Assembly: GCA_022567295.1 (NCBI GenBank)
Contig: JADFHE010000028.1
Coordinates: 1 to 38,601 of the forward strand
Reading direction: 5' to 3'
Length of the DNA: 38,601 bases
From: Pseudomonadota bacterium
GTDB lineage: Bacteria; Pseudomonadota; Gammaproteobacteria; Steroidobacterales; Woeseiaceae
Made by a program: the position numbers and the translations under genes. The notes under the pieces were generated by a model. It worked only from the letters and a program-made list of their open reading frames with translations, was not told the origin of the DNA and did not search any database. This document shows, piece after piece, positions 15,539 to 22,638 of the stretch (its first letter is position 1; the number at the start of each line of letters is the position of its first letter).

Positions 15539-15847
15539 GTGAATAGCCCCGTGAAACCGCCTGATTTCAGGCAACTAGCTACCAAGGAAACCGCATTACT
15601 CGCTGGTTTTCTTTTCTTTGGTCTCGTCATTATGCCATTTCTTATTTTTAAGGTCGGACAAACGATTTTCGGAGCCTATGGAGGCATCGGCTACGCTGAC
15701 TTTTTTGGTACCCTCAGCAGCAAGGTACGCCATCGTGATCCGGTTGCCTGGTTCCTCATCCTGTCGCCGTATCTGGGCTGGCAATGCCTGCGACTGACCG
15801 CGTTCGCGTGGCGAGCCGCCGCCGGTCGCACGCCGCGATCAACGTAG
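15539..15847 (+). CDS. Small membrane protein, two transmembrane helices
   Basis: A 102-residue protein from GTG 15539 (start NSPVKPPDFRQLATKE), preceded by a GGAAAG purine run. The open frame reaches back to 15329, but that part overlaps the previous gene and reads like shadow sequence. One strong helix covers about 18-40 (ALLAGFLFFGLVIMPFLIFKVG), and a second hydrophobic segment lies near 70-90 (PVAWFLILSPYLGWQCLRL). The tail is basic. The function is unknown; the distance of 67 bases to the preceding small membrane gene suggests one transcript. Confidence 0.6.
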   Translation: MNSPVKPPDFRQLATKETALLAGFLFFGLVIMPFLIFKVGQTIFGAYGGIGYADFFGTLSSKVRHRDPVAWFLILSPYLGWQCLRLTAFAWRAAAGRTPRST

Positions 15848-15866
15848 GCCTTGTTATCGCTGCGAC

Positions 15867-15892
15867 GAAAATGTGAACTGCATCACATTTTC
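15867..15892. promoter_or_regulatory. Near-perfect CRP binding site
   Basis: Perfect inverted repeat GAAAATGTGA (15867-15876), six-base spacer ACTGCA, TCACATTTTC (15883-15892). It contains the ideal CRP core TGTGA-N6-TCACA with A/T-rich flanks matching the E. coli consensus. A TAAAAT at 15927-15932 is a candidate -10 box; it would put transcription start near 15939-15941 and the site centre (15879.5) about 60-61.5 bases upstream, the classic class I position. The -35 region (CCAAAT or TTCCAA) is poor, as expected for an activator-dependent promoter. Confidence 0.65.
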
Positions 15893-15983
15893 TTGAAGTA
15901 ATTCCAAATTACGGCGCAGTAGTTTGTAAAATGGTGATTCGCGGCAACGGCGAAAGATACCTGTTTGGTTGACCCGCAATCGC

Positions 15984-16361
15984 ATGGAGCAACAAATTGA
16001 AGTACTGAAGATGTTAGACAGACTCAAAAATTGGCTGAAGAACAGATTTTCGACCGCCAGCCCCTCTTCGCTCGAAAATTTGCGAGATACCGGCGCGTAC
16101 GCAATATCACAAATGAACAAGCCCACCGCAGCGGATTCGGGCAACGCGCAACCATCCGGAGATGCTGCGATTGAAGAACCCAAATCGGGCGAGAAGGCGC
16201 TGATCCGATACAAGTACGTACGTGAAGACACGGGGACCCACGAAACGTTGAAAATTCTGGATGATTCGATTGTGGATTCAGGTGAAGAAACGGGACTCGA
16301 TCCGTACAACACGGGCGGGTTCGATCGGTCGAAGAACTGGCAGAACCGATTCCGTAAGTAA
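15984..16361 (+). CDS. Small hydrophilic protein of unknown function
   Basis: A 125-residue protein (start MEQQIEVLKMLDRLKNWLKNRF). TTG 15969 and ATG 16011 are alternatives, and none has a clear ribosome-binding site. The N-terminal 22 residues could form an amphipathic helix. The middle is Ser/Ala/Glu-rich and likely disordered. The C-terminus, GLDPYNTGGFDRSKNWQNRFRK, looks conserved-type, and I recall similar DPYDTG tails on small gammaproteobacterial proteins. The gene is directly downstream of a near-consensus CRP site, so it is the likeliest target of that promoter. Confidence 0.6.
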   Translation: MEQQIEVLKMLDRLKNWLKNRFSTASPSSLENLRDTGAYAISQMNKPTAADSGNAQPSGDAAIEEPKSGEKALIRYKYVREDTGTHETLKILDDSIVDSGEETGLDPYNTGGFDRSKNWQNRFRK

Positions 16362-16431
16362 TTTTTTGCGCGAATACCGTCGCCGAACCCTTCATGATAA
16401 TCTGCGCAGCCCAACTTGATGGAGCGGTCGC

Positions 16432-16974
16432 TTGTCTTTGCGTATTTCTTTCGAGCTTGATGAAAACGACCTGAAACACTTTCGGTTGATCATGCAGGAA
16501 GCCAGACAGGCCGCGTCACGCATGCTGCCAGAGGACATTGTAGCGGCAGCAGAGGAGTTGCTCGAGCATGTGGAAGAATCGACAGCGCCCGGATTTATAG
16601 TCAGTCGGCTGCGCAATCTCAGGCTCATGATTCGCATGTTATCGGATCTCGATTGGCGCCTGCCGCATCAGGAAGCCTCTCGCGTACTCAATGCGCTGGC
16701 GTATTTCGCCGAGCCCGACGACCTGATTCCAGATGAAATTCCCGGCCTCGGATTTCTGGACGACGCGATCATGATCGAACTCGTCGTCAGAGAGTTACGA
16801 CACGAAATTGAAGCGTATCAAGATTTCTGTGACTACCGCGACCGTCTGATACGGGAACACGGTCACACCGCCAAAGTCAGTCGCGAAGGGTGGCTGGATA
16901 ACCGCCGCAACGAGCTGCAAGGTCGAATGCGCCGACGGCGCAAACGTGCCGCGCAAACGCCCTTGTCCGGCTAA
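16432..16974 (+). CDS. DUF1232 (YkvA-like) protein
   Basis: A 180-residue protein. The central LIPDEIPGLGFLDDAIMIELVVRELRHEIEAYQDFCDYR (about 104-142) is the DUF1232/YkvA signature, a short helical hairpin of unknown function, here more polar than in membrane-bound members. The N-terminal half is helical and acidic, and the C-terminal RMRRRRKRAA is strongly basic and could bind nucleic acid or acidic lipid. TTG at 16432 is the start, supported by GGAG about 11 bases upstream and the lack of any other start before the conserved part. The 3' end overlaps a convergent open frame by about 98 bases. Confidence 0.8.
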   Translation: MSLRISFELDENDLKHFRLIMQEARQAASRMLPEDIVAAAEELLEHVEESTAPGFIVSRLRNLRLMIRMLSDLDWRLPHQEASRVLNALAYFAEPDDLIPDEIPGLGFLDDAIMIELVVRELRHEIEAYQDFCDYRDRLIREHGHTAKVSREGWLDNRRNELQGRMRRRRKRAAQTPLSG

Positions 16975-17257
16975 TTGCGGCCAGTAGGACCCATCGGTAA
17001 GCAGTACCCACCCACATCCTCACCTGACCCCAATACCGCGCGGCGTGGTTTTTCAAAAGACTGTCGAAACTCGCAGCGGATATCACGGTCATACCCGCAA
17101 AGATGAGCAGACTTGTCAGCAACGGATCAAACTCATGCTGGAGACGCGGATATTCGTCGCCGAGGACCCGCACGACGATGATGCCGGCGGTAAGACTGAC
17201 CATGATAGCGAAGCAGCATCCTGGAATAATCAGAGTGATGGCGGTCAGAGGTCGCAT
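16877..17257 (-). CDS. Small membrane protein, C-terminus uncertain
   Basis: A 126-residue frame from ATG 17257. The first 95 residues look genuine: a hydrophobic helix at about 4-30 (LTAITLIIPGCCFAIMVSLTAGIIVV), a polar loop LGDEYPRLQHEFDPL, a second helix at 46-64 (LLTSLLIFAGMTVISAASF), and a third near 84-95. MRPLTAITLI and LGDEYPRLQHEF match a recurrent small gammaproteobacterial membrane protein that I remember but cannot name. The last 30 residues lie antisense to the 3' end of the DUF1232 gene and read like shadow sequence. A frame change near 17000 would end the protein just after GTAYR, so a degraded or frameshifted end is possible. Confidence 0.55.
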   Translation of the reverse strand: MRPLTAITLIIPGCCFAIMVSLTAGIIVVRVLGDEYPRLQHEFDPLLTSLLIFAGMTVISAASFDSLLKNHAARYWGQVRMWVGTAYRWVLLAAISRTRAFARHVCAVGAFDLAARCGGYPATLRD

Positions 17258-17388
17258 CAAAACTTTCCACTACGGTCTAGAAAATGCGCAAGTTTGCAGA
17301 AATTATGACTAATACGCCCTTGATCGCAGAGCGCTGGCCATCTAGCCTAGCCGAATTGATCCAATTGCAAAACAGTCGTTGACGAACG

Positions 17389-19536
17389 ATGGAGAAAACT
17401 TTGACGATATTTGAACAACGCCGAACCCGCGGGCTCGCCATTGCTTTGCTTGCGCTTCTGTCCCTGCCCGCCCTGAGCACTACCGATGGCAGAACTTCGA
17501 CTGTCGAAGACAATAAGTTTCTTTATCCCGAACAGCGGCATGAACGTATTGGTGAATTGGTTGCCCAATTTATCCAGAAATCGCATTACAATCAGGTGGC
17601 TGTGGACGACGAATTGTCCTCCAGGGTACTCGATTTTTATGTTGAGAATCTTGACCGCAACCGTATGTATCTGCTGGCTGATGACGTCGAATATTTCGAG
17701 CGTTATCGCTACCAACTCGACGACATCGTCAAAAGCAAACCGCTGGATCCCGTCTACGAAATGTTTGAGGTTTATCAGACACGCGTGCGGGAACGGCTGA
17801 ATTTTGCGTTAGCTCAGCTCGCAGTCCAACCCGATTTTTCGTCGGATGCCGAGTATCAGTTTGACCGTACGAAAGAGCCTTGGGCGGCCGATTCGAAAAT
17901 TCTGGACATGATCTGGAGAGACCGCGTCGTTAATGACGCACTGTCACTCGCGCTGGAGGACGAGCCCTGGGACAAGATTCAGGAAATTCTCAGCAAACGC
18001 TACAACGGAATTATCAGGCGTCTCGATCAAATCAACAACGATGACGTTTTTGAACGCTTCATGAACATGTTCGCCCACGCCGTGGACCCCCACTCCAGCT
18101 ACCTTTCGCCTCGTAACGCGGACGAATATCGAATTGCTATGAGCCTGTCGTATGTCGGCATCGGCGCAACACTGCAGACTGAGGATGACTTTGTTCGAAT
18201 CGTCAATATCATACGCGGCGGCCCGGCTGATTTCGACGGCAAACTCAAGCGCGACGACAGGATCACGGCCGTTTCGCAGGGCGCGGAAGGTGAATTCGTC
18301 GATGTCATCGGCTGGCGTCTTGATGACGTCGTCGACCTGATCCGCGGACCGAAACAATCAATCGTTCGCCTGCAGATCATTCCAGCGAACTCGATTCCAG
18401 GCAGTCCGAAGGAAATCATTTCACTGACTCGGGGAGCAGTCAAACTCGAAGAACAGGCGGCGAAGAGTGACATCATCAACGTTCCTCGAGATGGTCGGGT
18501 ATGGTCTATCGGTATCATCGAAGTTCCGGGGTTTTATCGCGACTACCGTGCGCTGACCAGTGGCGACGCCAACTACACCAGCGTTACAAAGGACGTCAAG
18601 CGACTGATTGCCGAACTTGAGGACCGCGGCATCGACGGCCTGATTATCGACATGCGCGGCAATGGCGGTGGCCATTTGACAGAAGCGACGGCACTCTCAG
18701 GTTTGTTCATCGAAAACGGCCCCATCGTTCAATTAAGAAATTCTATCGATATCACTCGCAGCCCCCCGCAACGATTGGATGATCCGGATCCGGTGGCCCG
18801 AGTCGCCTACAACGGTCCGCTCGCCGTTCTCGTTGATCGCTTCAGCGCATCTGCATCGGAAATTTTCGCTGGAGCTATTCAGGATTACGCACGTGGCGTG
18901 ATCATTGGACAACGGACGTTCGGCAAAGGCACCGTGCAGAATCTTTACTCGCTCGATCAGTATTTCCGCCGTGAGGACGATAAGGGCTTCGGGCAATTGA
19001 CGTTGACGGTCGGCAAATACTACCGGGTGACGGGTGAAAGCACTCAGCATCGCGGTGTCCATCCCGATATCGTGTTGCCATCGAATATCGACGCCGAGCT
19101 GGTCGGTGAAAGCGCGCGCGAGAATGCGTTGCCTTGGGATACAGTGGCAACAACTCGTTTCAGTGCTGGACTACCACTCGACAGTACAATCGAGTCGCTC
19201 ACTGCAAATCACGTAGCGCGATCGAAAGACGACCCTAACTTTCAGTATCAACTGGACCGAATTCAGGCAGGCAAGCGAATACGGAATCAGACATCGGTTT
19301 CTCTAAATATCGAAACGCGCCGCGCAGAGAAAGAAAGTGAGCTTGCCCAAGCGCTGCAACGTGAAAATATTCGACGCATCGCGTTGCATCTCGCGCCACT
19401 CGAAAGCCTCGATGACATCGATGACGAGGACTTGCTGGACGTGCAACTTGATCAGGCGGCAAAGATCGTGACGGATATGGCGACCATGCGTGAAATTGAT
19501 GCTCCGCCAGCCCAGACCGCGCAGGTTCTTCCCTGA
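17389..19536 (+). CDS. prc: Tail-specific protease Prc (carboxy-terminal processing peptidase, S41)
   Basis: A 715-residue exported protease, slightly longer than E. coli Prc (682). Prc degrades periplasmic proteins with nonpolar C-termini, such as tmRNA-tagged products and peptidoglycan hydrolases. It has an N-terminal signal segment (LAIALLALLSLPALS), a helical domain with FYVENLDRNRMYLLADDVEYF, a PDZ domain (about 240-330; LSYVGIGATLQTEDDFVRIVNIIRGGPA), and the S41 core. The catalytic pair is visible: Ser488 in RFSASASEIFAGA and Lys513 in TFGKGTVQ, spaced 25 residues as in E. coli. The C-terminal domain carries REKESELAQALQRENIRR, typical of DUF3340. ATG 17389 has a weak ribosome-binding site. 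ssrA, whose tagged products Prc can degrade, is in the same window. Confidence 0.96.
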   Translation: MEKTLTIFEQRRTRGLAIALLALLSLPALSTTDGRTSTVEDNKFLYPEQRHERIGELVAQFIQKSHYNQVAVDDELSSRVLDFYVENLDRNRMYLLADDVEYFERYRYQLDDIVKSKPLDPVYEMFEVYQTRVRERLNFALAQLAVQPDFSSDAEYQFDRTKEPWAADSKILDMIWRDRVVNDALSLALEDEPWDKIQEILSKRYNGIIRRLDQINNDDVFERFMNMFAHAVDPHSSYLSPRNADEYRIAMSLSYVGIGATLQTEDDFVRIVNIIRGGPADFDGKLKRDDRITAVSQGAEGEFVDVIGWRLDDVVDLIRGPKQSIVRLQIIPANSIPGSPKEIISLTRGAVKLEEQAAKSDIINVPRDGRVWSIGIIEVPGFYRDYRALTSGDANYTSVTKDVKRLIAELEDRGIDGLIIDMRGNGGGHLTEATALSGLFIENGPIVQLRNSIDITRSPPQRLDDPDPVARVAYNGPLAVLVDRFSASASEIFAGAIQDYARGVIIGQRTFGKGTVQNLYSLDQYFRREDDKGFGQLTLTVGKYYRVTGESTQHRGVHPDIVLPSNIDAELVGESARENALPWDTVATTRFSAGLPLDSTIESLTANHVARSKDDPNFQYQLDRIQAGKRIRNQTSVSLNIETRRAEKESELAQALQRENIRRIALHLAPLESLDDIDDEDLLDVQLDQAAKIVTDMATMREIDAPPAQTAQVLP

Positions 19537-19546
19537 GCCGAGTAAC

Positions 19547-19588
19547 TTGCGCGTCTGTTTCGAGGTGTTATACTCGACTATAACACCT
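19547..19588 (+). promoter_or_regulatory. Promoter with operator-like palindrome
   Basis: TTGCGC (19547-19552), a 16-base spacer and TATACT (19569-19574), which is preceded by TGT and so forms an extended -10. Centred on it is a perfect inverted repeat AGGTGTTATA (19563-19572), spacer CTCGAC, TATAACACCT (19579-19588). The repeat covers the -10 box, so a repressor bound there would block polymerase. The repeat is A/T-rich and has no T-run, so it is not a good terminator for prc. Confidence 0.6.
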
Positions 19589-19601
19589 ACTGGAGAGGCC
19601 T

Positions 19602-20102
19602 TTGGCAGACGTAAGCACTAAGCCAAGCCAAGCGAAGTTCCTCGCTGCTAATGCAGCGATTTTCGTTTTATCTGTTTGCTTCGCGCTCCCTGCGCTGGCG
19701 GCAACTACCGGTCAAATTCCTTGTAGTGAGACTGAACAAGCGAACCTGGATGTTGCGTTCGCAGCCCTGGTGGCAAAGAACGTCACTCACGAGGTCCTGG
19801 TCAAGCCCATTGATGATGACGCGTCAGCGGAACAAACTGAGATTGCTTCATCAAACAGCTTGCTGGGATCGCGAGCTGAAGCTGCGATTCGGGAAGTGTT
19901 CAAAGAACGTGACACCGCCGGCGTGGAACTCGCCACAGCCGTGGCTACGCCACCGATGGCTGGTACTGATTCGCAGTCAGACATTACGGCCAATGACGAA
20001 GACGGTTCCAAAGCTGATACAGGAATGAATATCCGTCTGCCGGGAGTATCCGACGACGACCTGTCGCAGTATAAGAAACAGATGTTCCGCAGAGATATCT
20101 AA
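19602..20102 (+). CDS. Small exported protein of unknown function
   Basis: A 166-residue protein from TTG 19602, with GGAG six bases upstream. A signal peptide with a long polar N-region (ADVSTKPSQAKFLAANAA) and a hydrophobic core ends at PALA, probably cleaved before ATTGQ. The mature part is acidic, Ala/Asp/Ser-rich and low in aromatics, with one Cys (IPCSE). The C-terminus LPGVSDDDLSQYKKQMFRRDI looks like a short docking helix. I recognise no family. It has its own promoter with a palindromic operator and lies 65 bases after prc; two bases separate its stop from the convergent coiled-coil gene. Confidence 0.7.
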   Translation: MADVSTKPSQAKFLAANAAIFVLSVCFALPALAATTGQIPCSETEQANLDVAFAALVAKNVTHEVLVKPIDDDASAEQTEIASSNSLLGSRAEAAIREVFKERDTAGVELATAVATPPMAGTDSQSDITANDEDGSKADTGMNIRLPGVSDDDLSQYKKQMFRRDI

Positions 20103-20104
20103 GC

Positions 20105-21136
20105 CTAACGGCTCAGCACCTTGGCAATTCCGAAATAGTTTTCGCCAAGCAAGTTGGCGTCTTTTTCCCTGACTACGCCATTCGCGTCGATCGCATAGGC
20201 ACTCGCTACGCTGCCTGCCGCAGGAACGACATCGTCATCGTTTCGAAACTTCGCGTGATCGGAAAGGAGCTTCGCACGTTGCTGCAACACATCGGCAAAG
20301 TCCGTTACGCTTTCCATTGAATCCCAGCGATCCTCGATGCGTTCGATGAGTTCGTCACACTCGAATTTTGTACCGTAGTTAACGGCACCAACGCTCTTCT
20401 CGCTGGCCTCTTTCGCCAGTGCTACGAGGTCGTTCTCGGCGAAATGCAGATACAGCTGCTGCGCGAATGAAAGAATCATGAAATTGATGGTGCGTTTCGC
20501 CGCGACATCGAGTCCTTCATGATCGGGAGGAACTAGATTATGGATACTCTCAACGGCCAGCAGCAATTCCCCTTCTTTGGCCTGGCCCAAGTCGATCTGC
20601 GCCGCAATTTTGTCAATATTCGCAGCCTGACGTCTGCCACGGAACATTTTCGCGATACCGTTCATTGTCATCAATTTGTGGCGCTCGACCTGCAACTGAT
20701 CCTCCAGTAATTGAATCTTTAGACGGCGCTCTCCAATTTCACGTTCCAGGCTTGCTGCCTGCTCATCGCGTTGTGCATTCCATTTACCGAGCGTTTTGCT
20801 GTGAATGCGTTGCTCACGTTGTTGCTTAAGTTGCTCGGCGAATCGAGCCAGCTTGACATTGCAGTGCATTGCAAGACGACGTAGCTGGTAGAATGCGACA
20901 ACGTTGTGAACCCATTCGCGGTCGAGCAACAGGCTTTCGAGATGGTCCATTTTCTGCTGCACGCGTGCCGCGGCGCTTTCGTGGTGCTTGACACGGTCTT
21001 GCAGCTGATATTTCTCATTGCGCAGCACCGCGAACTCCTTCTTGAGCTCGGCGCGGTTGCGGAACAGATCGACTAACTTATCGTTGCCCGGTATCTCTTC
21101 CGGTGCGGCTCTGAACAATCCGGTTAGGCTGGTCAC
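20105..21136 (-). CDS. Cytoplasmic coiled-coil protein of unknown function
   Basis: A 343-residue protein starting at GTG 21136. No signal peptide or transmembrane segment is present. Residues about 25-165 are highly charged heptad-like coiled coil (KKEFAVLRNEKYQLQDRVKHHE, EQLKQQREQRIHSK, ERRLKIQLLEDQLQVERHKL). A globular alpha-helical part (about 175-290) follows, with LLLAVESIHNLVPPDHEG and FMILSFAQQLYLHFAENDLV. The final segment SAYAIDANGVVREKDANLLGENYFGIAKVL looks structured. I do not recognise the family. It lies downstream of the DUF1249 and ppsR genes on the same strand, with a 143-base gap that holds no gene. Confidence 0.78.
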   Translation of the reverse strand: MTSLTGLFRAAPEEIPGNDKLVDLFRNRAELKKEFAVLRNEKYQLQDRVKHHESAAARVQQKMDHLESLLLDREWVHNVVAFYQLRRLAMHCNVKLARFAEQLKQQREQRIHSKTLGKWNAQRDEQAASLEREIGERRLKIQLLEDQLQVERHKLMTMNGIAKMFRGRRQAANIDKIAAQIDLGQAKEGELLLAVESIHNLVPPDHEGLDVAAKRTINFMILSFAQQLYLHFAENDLVALAKEASEKSVGAVNYGTKFECDELIERIEDRWDSMESVTDFADVLQQRAKLLSDHAKFRNDDDVVPAAGSVASAYAIDANGVVREKDANLLGENYFGIAKVLSR

Positions 21137-21279
21137 TTCAAACTCGCTTTACATAATCTATAGTCAGCGCACGCATGCGCAGCATCCTTTGAGCGTCAAT
21201 AATGACCATTGAACGGGCGCGAAACTCTGACAGAATCGACAGTTCTGAAACTATCCTGACTGGGGTGGAAACTGGCGTG

Positions 21280-21735
21280 CTAGCGATCGAGAATCAAATG
21301 TCCTTGATCGGAGAGATACTCAAGCCATTTGTTGAGGACAATATTGCAGCGCCAGCGCTGATCGAGCTCCGCGCGATGCTCGTACACCATGCGCCGTAGG
21401 GCCGCATGTCGTTGTTGTTCGCCTATCGCCAAAACCTCGGCAAGCTGACCATCCAGATAGACACGGACCATCAAATCGGGATCGATAAACAGGCTTTCGT
21501 CGATCGACAAATGGTAGGTCAACGACAACGTCACTGTATAGCGGCGACGCTCGATGATCTCGACATGCAGGTCGCAAGCCCCGGCAACCCGAGATCGAAA
21601 GCAACCATCGAGGCGATCGATCTCGGGGATCAAACGCAACAATCTTAGAAAATTACTTTCGTAGAGCGCCATCAGACCGACGAAGCTTTTCGGCCTGACT
21701 ATAGTTTCTGGGACCAAATGGGAGTCGAGCAACAT
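21280..21735 (-). CDS. DUF1249 (YqiB-like) protein
   Basis: A 151-residue soluble protein. RPKSFVGLMALYESNFLRLLRLIPE near the N-terminus and CNIVLNKWLEYLSDQGH near the C-terminus are hallmarks of DUF1249, to which E. coli YqiB belongs; the function is unknown. ATG 21735 is preferred. An in-frame ATG at 21762 would add nine residues, including two Cys, and start only five bases after the ppsR stop. Neither has a good ribosome-binding site, so translation may depend on coupling to ppsR. In E. coli yqiB is next to nudF and cpdA rather than ppsR, so this neighbourhood is different. Confidence 0.88.
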   Translation of the reverse strand: MLLDSHLVPETIVRPKSFVGLMALYESNFLRLLRLIPEIDRLDGCFRSRVAGACDLHVEIIERRRYTVTLSLTYHLSIDESLFIDPDLMVRVYLDGQLAEVLAIGEQQRHAALRRMVYEHRAELDQRWRCNIVLNKWLEYLSDQGHLILDR

Positions 21736-21767
21736 GCTGTCAATATAGCAGCACCGGAGCATGAATA

Positions 21768-22592
21768 TCAGGGTCGAACTCGGCGCTCAACCCCTGTAAT
21801 ATCGAGGATTCTGCTCGAAATTTCTTCAATAGAAAATTTCGTTGTGTCGACACTCGGAATGGCGTAGCGACGAAATATCTTTTTCGTCTCTCGAAGCTCA
21901 AAACGCACCTGTTGAGCTGATGAATACTTGCCCAGCGAGCGCCGTTCTTTACGGACTTGCCGCAGTCTGTCCGGTTCAATCGACAAGCCGAACAGCTTTT
22001 CCTTTTGCTTGACCAGAAAATCCGGCAATTTACCGCTCTCGAACTCGTCATCCGTCAACGGATAATTGGCGGCATAAACGCCGTATTGCAGCGCCAGGTA
22101 CAAACACGTGGGCGTCTTACCCGACCGCGACACACCGATGAGAATCACATCGGCTACATCGTAGTCGCGACTCATGCCTCCGTCATCGTTGGCCAACGCA
22201 AAGTTCGTCGCCTCGATACGCTTCATATAGGCATCCATGTCACTCATGCCGTGCGCGCGCCCGGGTTCGAAGCTCGGCTCCTCTTGTAGCTCCGTGGCCA
22301 GCGGCTCCAGGAACACATCGAAAATATCGAGATGCAGGCCGTTCGCCTGCTTGAGAATGGCCCGGTACTCAGGCTGTACGAGCGTCGAGAACACGATGGG
22401 TCGGGGCGCACCTGCTTCCTGTTCGGCATTGATGGTGCGCACAGCCTCCCGTGCCTTGTCTTCGGTATCTATAAATGGCAAAGTCATTTGCCGAAAACTC
22501 TGAGCTGGAAACTGCGTGATCAGGCTGTGTCCAAGCGTTTCCGCGGTTATACCTGTCTGGTCGGAAAGAAAAAATACTGTGCGTTCTACCAT
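21768..22592 (-). CDS. ppsR: PEP synthase regulatory protein PpsR (DUF299)
   Basis: A 274-residue protein, close to E. coli PpsR (277). PpsR is a bifunctional ADP-dependent kinase and Pi-dependent pyrophosphorylase that switches phosphoenolpyruvate synthase off and on through a Thr next to its catalytic His. The N-terminus MVERTVFFLSDQTGITAETLGHSLITQFP and the P-loop GVSRSGKTPTCLYLALQYG (153-171) are diagnostic. ATG 22592 gives the family N-terminus; the open frame upstream runs into the divergent ppsA gene and is not used. It is divergent from its target ppsA with 46 bases between starts, the usual arrangement in gammaproteobacteria. Confidence 0.97.
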   Translation of the reverse strand: MVERTVFFLSDQTGITAETLGHSLITQFPAQSFRQMTLPFIDTEDKAREAVRTINAEQEAGAPRPIVFSTLVQPEYRAILKQANGLHLDIFDVFLEPLATELQEEPSFEPGRAHGMSDMDAYMKRIEATNFALANDDGGMSRDYDVADVILIGVSRSGKTPTCLYLALQYGVYAANYPLTDDEFESGKLPDFLVKQKEKLFGLSIEPDRLRQVRKERRSLGKYSSAQQVRFELRETKKIFRRYAIPSVDTTKFSIEEISSRILDITGVERRVRP

Positions 22593-22638
22593 GCGTTGGA
22601 TTGTCCATTTCCTGCCACAGAAAACAAGGGAGTAAATT

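Noticed and set aside
19563-19588. Palindrome as the terminator of prc
   Set aside because: The stem is A/T-rich with no following T-run, and it coincides with an extended -10 element, so an operator is more likely.
21202-21399. 65-codon plus-strand open frame
   Set aside because: Largely antisense to the C-terminus of the DUF1249 gene, whose family motifs are clear.
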